DNA of 6,799 bases. It comes from Bacteroidales bacterium (GTDB lineage Bacteria; Bacteroidota; Bacteroidia; Bacteroidales; VadinHA17). The position numbers were made by a program, and so were the translations under genes. This document shows positions 1 through 6,765 of the stretch, piece after piece. A model generated the notes under the pieces. The model did not search any database and had not been told where the DNA came from. It saw nothing but the letters and a program-made list of their open reading frames with translations. Position 1 is the stretch's first letter, and each line of letters begins with the position of its first letter. Location of the stretch: the NCBI GenBank assembly GCA_013314865.1, contig JABUEV010000134.1, positions 1 through 6,799 of the forward strand, written 5' to 3'.

Positions 1-849
1 ATAGGACAGTACATAAAGTTTAACGGCATCTGGCTGAAAGTGATAGGAGTATTGCAAAAGACAAATGTAAGCCTTACAGGCTTTGAGGAAAAAGGGGTTA
101 ATGTTTACAACGACAATATTTACATACCCATTCAGACAATGCTTCTGAGATATCAGAACAGGGCGCTGGTAAACACAAAGCTTGTCTCGGAAGCTTCTTC
201 AAATGTAATGGTTTTCGGAGGAGGGCCAGGCGGACCGGGTGGAATGGCAAGAGTTGTGGTCAGCAGTTCGGATGCCGCAACAGATGTAGAGACAAACTAC
301 AACCAGCTCGACAGGATAGTAGTACAGGTTCAGGAAACAGAACAACTCACACCTACAACTGAAATCCTGAGCCGGATGATGACCCGCCGCCACTCAGGAG
401 TGAAAGACTTTGAAATTACTGTACCTGAGCTCCTGCTCAAGCAACAGCAGAGAACAAAGGATATATTCAACATTGTGCTTGGAGCCATTGCAAGTATTTC
501 TCTTATAGTTGGGGGAATTGGAATTATGAACATCATGTTTGCTTCAGTGATGGAACGTATCAAGGAAATAGGAACAAGAATGGCAATAGGTGCCAAGAAA
601 ATGGATATAGTTGTGCAGTTCCTTTCTGAAGCTGTACTGATTAGTGTTACTGGCGGATTTATTGGAATTTTCCTTGGTGTCATTATGGCGAAGCTGATAC
701 AGGAAATAGCCGGGATAATGACTATAGTAACTTTCTTTTCGGTCTTTATTGCGTTTGGTGTCTCAGCTGCTGTAGGGGTGATATTTGGCTATTCCCCGGC
801 AAAAAGAGCTTCGGAAAAAGATCCAATTGAGTCATTAAGGTATGAATAA
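1..849 (+). CDS. MacB/FtsX-type ABC transporter permease, C-terminal part (5' end off window)
   Basis: Inner-membrane permease of a MacB-like ABC exporter, working with a separate ATPase, an adaptor and a TolC-family channel. The frame is open from base 1, giving 282 residues; a GTG at 40 is in frame but lies inside the conserved 'VIGVL' stretch, so it is not a start. Seen: end of the periplasmic MacB core domain (residues 1 to about 150, including 'VYNDNIYIPIQTMLLRYQNR'), then the FtsX domain with three predicted membrane segments near residues 156-179, 205-230 and 240-264. The family hallmark GGIGIMNIM followed by ERIKEIGTRMAIGA spans about 171-197, and the end 'DPIESLRYE' is typical of the family. 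A Gly/Pro-rich loop (GGGPGGPGG, residues 73-81) interrupts the periplasmic domain. The final 8 bp overlap the tolC-like gene, which suggests translational coupling. The substrate cannot be told from sequence; antibiotics, peptides or siderophores are possible for this family. Confidence 0.93.
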   Translation: MGQYIKFNGIWLKVIGVLQKTNVSLTGFEEKGVNVYNDNIYIPIQTMLLRYQNRALVNTKLVSEASSNVMVFGGGPGGPGGMARVVVSSSDAATDVETNYNQLDRIVVQVQETEQLTPTTEILSRMMTRRHSGVKDFEITVPELLLKQQQRTKDIFNIVLGAIASISLIVGGIGIMNIMFASVMERIKEIGTRMAIGAKKMDIVVQFLSEAVLISVTGGFIGIFLGVIMAKLIQEIAGIMTIVTFFSVFIAFGVSAAVGVIFGYSPAKRASEKDPIESLRYE

Positions 850-2341
850 AATATTAAAAATGAAGAGAATAGTTTTACTGTCAACATTAATTCTACTGAT
901 TTTCAATTTTCAGAGATCCGTTTCACAGGAAGTTAAAAAGCTCACCCTTGAAGAGGTTATTAAACTTGCGGAGGAGCAATCTCCCAATGCACTCATGGCA
1001 AAACACCGTTTCAGGGCAAGCTACTGGCAATACAGAACATTTGTGGCTCAATACAGGCCTTCACTGACTCTTACGGGTACCACTCCCGACTACAGCACGG
1101 CATACGAAAAAGTATGGAACTCGTTCAAAGAAACATGGGACTACAAGGCTTCAAATACATTAAGCAACATAGGTTCGCTTAGTCTGTCACAAAATATTGG
1201 TCTGACCGGAGGTTCAATATACCTCAATTCAGATCTTACCTTGTTTAATGATTTTGAAAATGATACCAGAAGATATATTTCTGTTCCGTTAAGCATAGGG
1301 CTTACACAGCCATTATTCAGGTATAACTCACTTAAGTGGCAGAAAATAACAGAACCGCTTAAATATGAGGCTGCTAAAAAAACTTTCCTGTCGAACATTG
1401 AAGCAGTTCACAGGCAGGCAGTGACCAATTTCTTTGCCCTTGCCCTTGCTCAGATTAACAAGCAGATTGCTGAGATGAACTATTATAATGCTGACACACT
1501 CTACAGGATTGCCAACGGAAGGTATGAACTGGGGACAATTGCAGAAGATGAACTGCTCCAGATGCAGCTTACCTGGCTTAACACCGAGACTGCAAGAAAG
1601 GAGGCTGAAATGAATCTCAGGGACAGGGAGATACGTCTCAGATCATTCCTTGGATTCAACGAGTCAGTAAGGATAGAACTTGTGCTTCCGACAGAAATAC
1701 CTGACCTGCAGGTTGAGCCTCAGGAGGTGCTGGAACTTGCAATGGTAAATAATCCGGAAATTCTGAATCAGCAGTTGAATGTTTTGTCGGCCGAGAGCAG
1801 TCTTGCCCAGGCAAAAGCCGAAAAAGGACTTAATGCAAACCTTGTCGCTTCATACGGCTTCAGGGACCAGGATCCTGATTTCATGCAGGCATATAATGAT
1901 CCTGCCAGACAGCAAAGGGTAAGAATCGGATTTACGCTTCCAATACTCGACTGGGGGCTGGGCCGCGGAAGATACCGGATGGCAAGGTCAAGCCTTGAGC
2001 TTGCCCAGGTTCAGTCACAACAGGCACTGATCGACTTCGAACAGAACCTTTTACTGGATGTGGAACAGTTCAACCTCCAGAAGAACCAGGTAGCTATAGC
2101 GGCAAAATCCGACACTGTGGCAATGAAAATGTTTGAAGTTACCAAGGCGCGTTTCCTTATAGGAAAAATATCGATCCTTGAACTCAACAACGCTGATACA
2201 AGGAAAGACCAGAACAGAAGAGCCTATGTACAGGCTTTGCAGAATTACTGGAGTTATTTCTATAACCTCAGGGGTCTTGCCCTTTATGATTTTATAAACA
2301 GAAAGCCGCTTGAAACAGATTTTGAAAAATTACTGGAATAA
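842..2341 (+). CDS. TolC-family outer-membrane efflux protein
   Basis: Outer-membrane channel of a tripartite exporter, presumably paired with the overlapping MacB-type permease. The 499-residue length is normal for the family (about 420-500). A signal peptide is visible: basic start 'MKR' at 7-9, hydrophobic core about 10-22, and a likely signal peptidase I site after 'SVS' at 26-28, leaving mature 'QEVKKLTLEE'. Two OEP repeats follow. Repeat one (about 35-275) carries 'YRPSLTLTG' at 71-79, 'IGLTQPLF' at 152-159 and the helix turn 'GRYELGTIAEDELLQMQL' at 226-243. Repeat two (about 294-485) carries 'RIGFTLPILDWGLGRGR' at 361-377 and 'RFLIGKISILELNNA' at 437-451. Long amphipathic helices would build the periplasmic tunnel. 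The start at 842 overlaps the permease stop; an in-frame ATG at 860 (Met7) would give a more compact signal peptide and is a plausible alternative. A strong terminator follows 22 bp after the stop codon. Family assignment is firm; the substrate is unknown. Confidence 0.93.
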   Translation: MNKILKMKRIVLLSTLILLIFNFQRSVSQEVKKLTLEEVIKLAEEQSPNALMAKHRFRASYWQYRTFVAQYRPSLTLTGTTPDYSTAYEKVWNSFKETWDYKASNTLSNIGSLSLSQNIGLTGGSIYLNSDLTLFNDFENDTRRYISVPLSIGLTQPLFRYNSLKWQKITEPLKYEAAKKTFLSNIEAVHRQAVTNFFALALAQINKQIAEMNYYNADTLYRIANGRYELGTIAEDELLQMQLTWLNTETARKEAEMNLRDREIRLRSFLGFNESVRIELVLPTEIPDLQVEPQEVLELAMVNNPEILNQQLNVLSAESSLAQAKAEKGLNANLVASYGFRDQDPDFMQAYNDPARQQRVRIGFTLPILDWGLGRGRYRMARSSLELAQVQSQQALIDFEQNLLLDVEQFNLQKNQVAIAAKSDTVAMKMFEVTKARFLIGKISILELNNADTRKDQNRRAYVQALQNYWSYFYNLRGLALYDFINRKPLETDFEKLLE

Positions 2342-2363
2342 ATAACGCCCAGTTTTTTTACCT

Positions 2364-2401
2364 GAAGAGACGCGATACTTCGCGTCTCTTCTGTTTTTTT
2401 T
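2364..2401 (+). terminator. Rho-independent terminator after the tolC-like gene
   Basis: A perfect 11-bp inverted repeat, GAAGAGACGCG (2364-2374) and CGCGTCTCTTC (2381-2391), encloses a 6-nt loop ATACTT. It is followed by TG and eight T residues (2394-2401). A second run of seven T lies just before the hairpin (2353-2359), so the structure lacks the A-run that would make it work on the minus strand. It ends the permease/tolC operon and separates it from secDF. Confidence 0.9.
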
Positions 2402-2420
2402 AAAAAATTAATATCTTTGC
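2390..2420 (+). promoter_or_regulatory. Bacteroidota-type promoter for secDF
   Basis: TATCTTTGC at 2412-2420 matches the Bacteroidota primary sigma factor -7 element TAnnTTTG exactly. A one-mismatch -33 element, TCTG (for TTTG) at 2390-2393, lies 18 nt upstream and overlaps the arm and tail of the terminator. The predicted transcription start is near 2425, leaving an A+T-rich leader of about 45 nt before the ATG at 2471 with no Shine-Dalgarno sequence, as is usual in this phylum. The -7 match is observed; promoter activity is inferred. Confidence 0.65.
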
Positions 2421-2470
2421 GCCTCAATAACAGAAAAATTTAATTCTTAAATAAATCAAATAACCTACAG

Positions 2471-5400
2471 ATGCAAAACAAAGCTGCTATTATCGTACTG
2501 GCAATTGCACTGGCACTTGTTTCAATTTACCAGTTATCATTCACATTTGTTACCTATAAAGTCAACAAGGACGCCAAAGAATATGCAAAAGGTGATTTGG
2601 TGAAGCAACGCAATTACCTTGATTCCATTGCCTCACTGCCAAAAGACAAGTGGAGTTATCTTGGGTACACCTTTAAGGATTGCCAGAAGAAGCAGTTAAA
2701 TCTTGGACTGGACCTGAAAGGCGGGATGAACGTAATTCTTGAAGTATCAATTGAAGACGTTCTGAGATCTCTCTCTAATTACAGTGCTGACAGGACCTTC
2801 AATGAAGCTTTGGCAAGAGCAAGACAGTATCAGAAGCAGAGTCAGGCTGACTTTCTGACCCTCTTTGGCAGAGCATTCCAGGAGATAGACCCGAATGCAC
2901 GGCTTGCCGCAATTTTCGGAACAGTCGAGATGAGAGATAAAATAAACTTCAACTCATCAAATGAAGAAGTTTTGAAAGTTCTTGACGAAGAAGTCTCAAC
3001 TGCAATAGATAATGCCTTCAATATTCTCCGCACAAGAATCGACCGCTTTGGTGTGGTTCAGCCTAATATTTCAAAAATGGCCACCAAAGGGCGTATCCTT
3101 ATTGAACTTCCAGGTCAGGAAGATCCGAAAAGAGTGCGGGAACTCCTTCAGGGAACGGCAAACCTTGAATTCTGGGAGACATATGAGAACTCAGAAATTA
3201 TTGGATACCTTGTCCAGGCAAATGCTCTGCTCAGAGACCTTCAGGCAAATGAAAAACTGCCTGAAGCCGTTGCATCTGCTAATCAGACTGGAACTGCATC
3301 GCCGGCAGATACGGCAAAAAAAGACCAGACCTTGCTTGATCTTATTGAAAAAGACACAACTAAAGCACAGACAGCAAGTACCCGTGAAGAGTTTAATCTT
3401 CAAAACCCTCTTTTCGGAATTCTTAATCCAAGGGTAACAGAAGACGGTCAGCCTTTGCCCACAAGCATGGTCGGGCTGGCTGCAGGAATTGATACTGCAA
3501 AAGTGAACAGTTATCTGAAAATGAATCAGATTAAGGCACTCTTCCCGCGCGATCTTAAACTGCTCTGGAGCCAGAGCCCATACAAATATGATCCGACACA
3601 GACACTCTATGAATTGCATGCCATCAAAGTTACAACCCGTGACGGAAGAGCTCCTCTGACAGGCGATGTAATCACTTCAGCCAGACCCACTTCAGGCATT
3701 ACAGGATCGGAAGTGAAAGTTGATTTCGGAATGAATGCCGAAGGCGCCAAAACATGGGCCAGGATGACACGTGAAAACATCGGAAGATGCATTGCGGTAG
3801 TGCTTGACGGTTATGTCAGATCAAATCCGGTTGTCCAGAATGAAATCACAGGCGGAAGTACTGAAATAACAGGAAACTTCACCATTGAAGAAGCAACCGA
3901 CCTTGCAAATATTCTTAAATCAGGCAAAATGCCTGCTCCGGCAAGAATCGTTTCAGACACAGTCGTCGGTCCGACTCTGGGAAGAGAAGCTATAAGATCA
4001 GGACTAATCTCCTTTGTCATTGCTTTCTCCCTTATCCTGATATATATGGTATTCTATTACAGTAAGAGTGCAGGACTTATCGCTGATGTTGCACTTCTTT
4101 CCAACGTTTTTCTGCTTTTTGGAGTGCTTGCATCCCTGGGAGCAGTGCTAACCCTGCCCGGTATTGCAGGTATCGTCCTGACTATGGGTATGGCAGTCGA
4201 CGCGAACGTTCTGATCTTCGAGAGAATAAGGGAAGAGCTTAGGGCAGGAAAAGGTGTAAAACTTGCCATTGCGGATGGTTATAAAAGAGCATATTCAGCA
4301 ATTATCGACTCTAACGTAACAACCCTGCTGACAGGTATAGTGCTTTATGTTTTCGGCACCGGCCCGATTAAAGGCTTTGCAACTACTCTCGTAATTGGTA
4401 TCCTGACTTCCCTGTTTACGGCAATATTCGTAACCAGGATAATTTATGAGGAGTATCTGAAACGTAACAGAAAACTTACTTTCTCAATTAAGATTACCGA
4501 AAATTTCCTCAAGAATACCAAAGTAGATTTCATAGGTATTAGAAAGTATTTTTACGCTGCCTCAATTATTGTCACAGTACTCGGGGTAGGCTCACTTTTC
4601 ATAAGGGGACTTAGTCAGGGTATTGATTTCAAGGGAGGAAGAACTTATGTGGTGAAATTTGACAACCCGGTAAAGACTGCCGAAGTCGCAAAAGCTCTGT
4701 CGGTTCATTTTAATGAATTACCTCAGGTCGTGACCTTTGGCAGTGACAATCAGGTAAAAATAACAACAAAATACCGCATTGATGAATCCGGCGCGGAAGA
4801 CGCTGTTGATTCTACATTATACGTTGGTCTAAAACCGTTTGTCGGCGAAAATGTGACAAAAGAGCAGTTTCTTGACAACTACCTTCAGAGTTCTGAAACT
4901 ATTGGCCCGACAATCGCAGCAGATATAAAAATCAGGGCAATTTATGCTGTTGCTATTGCTCTGATAATCATATTCTTCTATATCTTCATGAGATTTAAGG
5001 GATGGAGATACGGTTTCGGCGCAGTTGCATCACTTTTCCATGACACACTTTTTGTAATAGGTATTTATTCACTGCTCTGGGGTATCATGCCTTTCTCAAT
5101 GGAGATAGACCAGGCATTTATTGCAGCGATCCTTACGGTAATCGGTTATTCTGTCAATGATACAGTGATTGTTTTTGACAGGGTAAGAGAATACCTGCCA
5201 ATGTACAGAAAGAGGCCAATGAAAGAGGTTCTGAATATGGCAATCAATGCTACACTAAGCCGTACTATAAATACTTCTCTCACAACCTTGCTGACTGTAA
5301 TTGCGATCTTCATTTTCGGCGGAACTGTGATCAGAGGTTTTATCTTTGCACTTATGATTGGGATTGCGGTGGGTACCTATTCATCTGTGTTTATTGCCAC

Positions 5401-5479
5401 AATGCTAATGTATGACACTTTGCCGAAGAAAGCTGAAGAAGTAGCGGAGCCAAGACCAAAACTTAAAACAAAAGAATAG
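2471..5479 (+). CDS. secDF: Fused protein translocase subunit SecDF
   Basis: Accessory motor of the Sec translocon: it uses ion-motive force to pull preproteins from SecYEG into the periplasm. The 1002 residues carry SecD then SecF in one chain, the form common in Bacteroidota. SecD half: TM1 about 5-27, motif LGLDLKGG (78-85), 'ILRTRIDRFGV' (185-195), the P1 head resuming with 'GAKTWARM' (425-432) and 'VRSNPVV' (449-455), and five membrane segments about 510-656, with GMAVDANVLIFERIREE (573-589) carrying Asp577, equivalent to the proton-relay Asp of TM4. SecF half: 'KVDFIGIRKYFY' (684-695), TM about 690-711, GIDFKGG (717-723), and five more TMs about 823-976, with GYSVNDTVIVFDRVRE (892-907) carrying Asp897, the SecF counterpart. 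In total 12 TMs are predicted. A low-complexity polar insert at about 240-375 enlarges the P1 region. The tail is charged. The gene appears to have its own promoter. The ATG at 2471 starts directly before the TM1 segment, which supports it. Confidence 0.98.
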   Translation: MQNKAAIIVLAIALALVSIYQLSFTFVTYKVNKDAKEYAKGDLVKQRNYLDSIASLPKDKWSYLGYTFKDCQKKQLNLGLDLKGGMNVILEVSIEDVLRSLSNYSADRTFNEALARARQYQKQSQADFLTLFGRAFQEIDPNARLAAIFGTVEMRDKINFNSSNEEVLKVLDEEVSTAIDNAFNILRTRIDRFGVVQPNISKMATKGRILIELPGQEDPKRVRELLQGTANLEFWETYENSEIIGYLVQANALLRDLQANEKLPEAVASANQTGTASPADTAKKDQTLLDLIEKDTTKAQTASTREEFNLQNPLFGILNPRVTEDGQPLPTSMVGLAAGIDTAKVNSYLKMNQIKALFPRDLKLLWSQSPYKYDPTQTLYELHAIKVTTRDGRAPLTGDVITSARPTSGITGSEVKVDFGMNAEGAKTWARMTRENIGRCIAVVLDGYVRSNPVVQNEITGGSTEITGNFTIEEATDLANILKSGKMPAPARIVSDTVVGPTLGREAIRSGLISFVIAFSLILIYMVFYYSKSAGLIADVALLSNVFLLFGVLASLGAVLTLPGIAGIVLTMGMAVDANVLIFERIREELRAGKGVKLAIADGYKRAYSAIIDSNVTTLLTGIVLYVFGTGPIKGFATTLVIGILTSLFTAIFVTRIIYEEYLKRNRKLTFSIKITENFLKNTKVDFIGIRKYFYAASIIVTVLGVGSLFIRGLSQGIDFKGGRTYVVKFDNPVKTAEVAKALSVHFNELPQVVTFGSDNQVKITTKYRIDESGAEDAVDSTLYVGLKPFVGENVTKEQFLDNYLQSSETIGPTIAADIKIRAIYAVAIALIIIFFYIFMRFKGWRYGFGAVASLFHDTLFVIGIYSLLWGIMPFSMEIDQAFIAAILTVIGYSVNDTVIVFDRVREYLPMYRKRPMKEVLNMAINATLSRTINTSLTTLLTVIAIFIFGGTVIRGFIFALMIGIAVGTYSSVFIATMLMYDTLPKKAEEVAEPRPKLKTKE

Positions 5480-5493
5480 GATCTCAGATCCTG
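5477..5493 (+). other. Small hairpin over the secDF stop codon
   Basis: GGATC (5479-5483) pairs with GATCC (5487-5491) around a TCA loop; an A-T pair and a T-G wobble extend the stem through the TAG stop (5477-5479). No T-run follows, so it is a poor terminator on its own. It could affect the mRNA 3' end, or it may be chance. Confidence 0.25.
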
Positions 5494-5545
5494 GTTGAGT
5501 TCTTTCGGAATCTTTATTCAGAAGTGTGAAAATTAATAATAAAAG

Positions 5546-5579
5546 TATCTGCCTGACAACCTTTATGACCAGGCAGATA
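5546..5579 (+). terminator. Possible terminator or 3'-end hairpin between secDF and tatA
   Basis: A perfect 10-bp inverted repeat, TATCTGCCTG (5546-5555) and CAGGCAGATA (5570-5579), encloses a 14-nt loop. The downstream sequence ATTCTTATCAG is only weakly T-rich, so termination on the + strand would be partial at best. The A-rich upstream flank (5531-5544) would give a T-rich tail on the minus strand, but no minus-strand gene ends here. The stem is certain; its function as a terminator or mRNA stabiliser is inferred. Confidence 0.5.
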
Positions 5580-5591
5580 ATTCTTATCAGT

Positions 5592-5599
5592 TAATTTTG
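5592..5599 (+). promoter_or_regulatory. Candidate -7 promoter element for tatA
   Basis: TAATTTTG at 5592-5599 fits the Bacteroidota -7 consensus TAnnTTTG and lies 31 nt before the tatA ATG. A near match, TAACTTTA, follows at 5600-5607. No good TTTG -33 element is seen at the expected distance, where the preceding hairpin lies. In A+T-rich intergenic DNA such a match can arise by chance. Confidence 0.35.
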
Positions 5600-5612
5600 T
5601 AACTTTACCGGA

Positions 5613-5627
5613 CTGAAAAAATTTCAG
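5613..5627 (+). promoter_or_regulatory. Small inverted repeat just upstream of the tatA start
   Basis: CTGAAA (5613-5618) and TTTCAG (5622-5627) form a 6-bp stem with a 3-nt AAA loop, ending 3 nt before the ATG. In mRNA it would lie in the ribosome-binding region and could modulate initiation. The stem is short and A+T-rich, so any effect is speculative. Confidence 0.25.
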
Positions 5628-5630
5628 CAG

Positions 5631-6047
5631 ATGAGCGGCCAGGAGATATTCGTAATTGTTATTATCGTGCTTTTATTGTTCGGAGCTGATAAACTTCCTG
5701 AAATACTTAAAGGAATTGGGAAAGGCATGCGCGATTTTAAGAAAGCAACCGACGATATAAAAAGAGAATTTGAAGAAAGCACGAGGGAAATCAGGCAGGA
5801 AGTGAATGAAGTCACAAGCACAATCAGGAATGAGGTTACTGATATTTCCTACAAAATCCAGAAAGATGCCGAAGATGTGGCACAAAATATTCAGAATGAC
5901 TTGAATGAGGTCTCATCAGAAATCGAGAAAAATGTAAACGAAATTAAGGATACAATTGAAAAAGATCCGGATAGTACTCCTCCTTCCCCGACGAGAAATA
6001 TAAATGAACCTGATGATAATTATTACAGGTATGATTACCCTGATTAA
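5631..6047 (+). CDS. tatA: Twin-arginine translocase TatA-family protein with long 11-mer-repeat tail
   Basis: Small membrane subunit that assembles with TatC (not in this window) to move folded proteins bearing twin-arginine signals across the inner membrane. Seen: a short N-terminus, one membrane helix (about residues 6-17), the FG hinge (Phe17-Gly18), 'DKLPEILKGIGKGMRDFKKA' (20-39) as the amphipathic helix with the family's LPE and G-K-G features, then a long acidic helical tail (43-112) and a disordered Pro/Asp/Tyr-rich end. At 138 residues it is longer than ordinary TatA (about 55-90). Glu5 sits where E. coli TatA has Gln8; Glu there occurs in TatB and in many TatA proteins. The FGAD sequence, rather than GP, after the helix favours TatA over TatB, but the length is TatB-like, and a bifunctional or TatB role cannot be excluded. 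The start at 5631 gives the expected short N-terminus. lolD follows after 58 bp with no terminator between, so the two may be co-transcribed. Confidence 0.88.
   Translation: MSGQEIFVIVIIVLLLFGADKLPEILKGIGKGMRDFKKATDDIKREFEESTREIRQEVNEVTSTIRNEVTDISYKIQKDAEDVAQNIQNDLNEVSSEIEKNVNEIKDTIEKDPDSTPPSPTRNINEPDDNYYRYDYPD
5757..5954 (+). repeat. Six tandem 11-residue (33-nt) repeats encoded within tatA
   Basis: Residues 43-108 divide without gaps into six 11-residue units starting at Ile43, 54, 65, 76, 87 and 98; a partial seventh (IEKD) starts at 109. Position 1 is Ile in all six, position 5 is F/V/V/A/L/V, position 8 is S/V/I/V/V/I, position 7 is acidic in all six (E,E,D,D,E,E), and position 4 is acidic in five of six. 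Hydrophobic spacing of 4-3-4 is the hendecad pattern of long straight or slightly right-handed coiled coils. The DNA of the units has diverged, so the repeat is kept at protein level rather than being a recent duplication. Confidence 0.85.
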
Positions 6048-6105
6048 CGAAAGCAGGACTCGCACATCAGGGATCCCTTATTAAACATTATTCCGATTAT
6101 TAAAG

Positions 6106-6765
6106 ATGATAATTACCCGGGGCATTACAAAATCATACGGTGACCTTAAAGTCCTCAAGGGGATTGATATTGAGATCAGGGATAAGGAAGTTGTAGCAAT
6201 AGTAGGAGCAAGCGGCGCAGGTAAAACCACACTTCTTCAGATAATGGGGACGCTTGATAAGCCTGATTCGGGATCGGTAGTTTATGACGGGACAGATGTT
6301 ATCAGACTAAAGGGGAAATCTCTTTCAGCCTTTCGCAACAGGAACATTGGATTTGTCTTCCAGTTTCACCAACTGCTTCCTGAATTCACTGCCCTTGAGA
6401 ATGTCTGTATTCCTGCCTATATAGCCGGTAAAAGCAAGGCTGAAGCTGAATCCAGAGCTTCAGAATTACTGGGATTCCTGGGTCTTTCTGACAGGGCAGA
6501 CCACAAGCCTTCGGAACTCAGCGGTGGCGAACAGCAAAGAGTTGCTGTGGCACGTGCACTGGTGAATAATCCTGCGGTAATACTTGCTGATGAGCCCTCC
6601 GGGAACCTCGACTCCGAGAACAAACAGGAACTTCATAAACTGTTCTTTAAATTAAGAGACACTTTCGGGCAAACGTTTGTAATAGTGACACACGACCGCC
6701 AGCTTGCCAACATGTCGGACCGTATCCTCCAGATAAAAGACGGAGTGATAATAAATGAATCGTGA
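6106..6765 (+). CDS. lolD: Lipoprotein-releasing ABC transporter ATPase LolD
   Basis: Cytoplasmic ATPase that powers the LolCDE-type complex, which extracts outer-membrane lipoproteins from the inner membrane. The 219 residues are one complete ABC domain: A-loop Tyr11, Walker A GASGAGKT (34-41), Q-loop Gln86, signature LSGGEQ (138-143), Walker B VILADE (158-163) with Asp162 and catalytic Glu163, D-loop SGNLD (165-169) and switch His196. All catalytic residues are intact. The stretch [16 protein letters not shown] (85-100) closely resembles the LolD hallmark (FQFHHLLPDFTALENV in E. coli), which favours LolD over MacB or FtsE ATPases. No LolC/E permease is in the window; Bacteroidota commonly keep it elsewhere. 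The MacB-type permease at the window start lies about 5 kb away behind a terminator and is an unlikely partner. The start at 6106 directly precedes the first beta strand. The 3' end overlaps the next gene by 11 bp. Confidence 0.9.
   Translation: MIITRGITKSYGDLKVLKGIDIEIRDKEVVAIVGASGAGKTTLLQIMGTLDKPDSGSVVYDGTDVIRLKGKSLSAFRNRNIGFVFQFHQLLPEFTALENVCIPAYIAGKSKAEAESRASELLGFLGLSDRADHKPSELSGGEQQRVAVARALVNNPAVILADEPSGNLDSENKQELHKLFFKLRDTFGQTFVIVTHDRQLANMSDRILQIKDGVIINES

Noticed and set aside
40..42. GTG as the start of the first gene
   Set aside because: The same frame is open to base 1 and the upstream residues (IGQYIKFNGIWLK) fit the MacB domain, so the gene is cut by the window edge and does not start here.
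330..683. 117-codon minus-strand reading frame opposite the permease gene
   Set aside because: Fully antisense to conserved FtsX-domain coding sequence, with no recognisable protein features or promoter.
3012..3437. 141-codon + strand reading frame inside secDF
   Set aside because: It lies in a different frame within the secDF P1 region. Its product has no recognisable motif, while the secDF frame encodes clear SecD sequence on both sides.
3191..3619. 142-codon minus-strand reading frame opposite secDF
   Set aside because: Antisense to the SecD insert; Cys-rich composition without motifs suggests a shadow of the + strand codon use.
5624..5885. Two minus-strand reading frames opposite tatA
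   Set aside because: They overlap each other and lie antisense to the tatA helix and tail. Their hydrophobic stretches are explained as complements of the tatA coding sequence.
5757..5954. Tandem DNA repeat (satellite or phase-variation tract) in tatA
   Set aside because: The 33-nt units have diverged in nucleotide sequence, so slippage is unlikely; only the protein pattern repeats.
6069..6078. Palindrome AGGGATCCCT between tatA and lolD
   Set aside because: A perfect 10-bp palindrome but with no loop, no T-run and no second copy nearby; too short to support an operator or terminator call.
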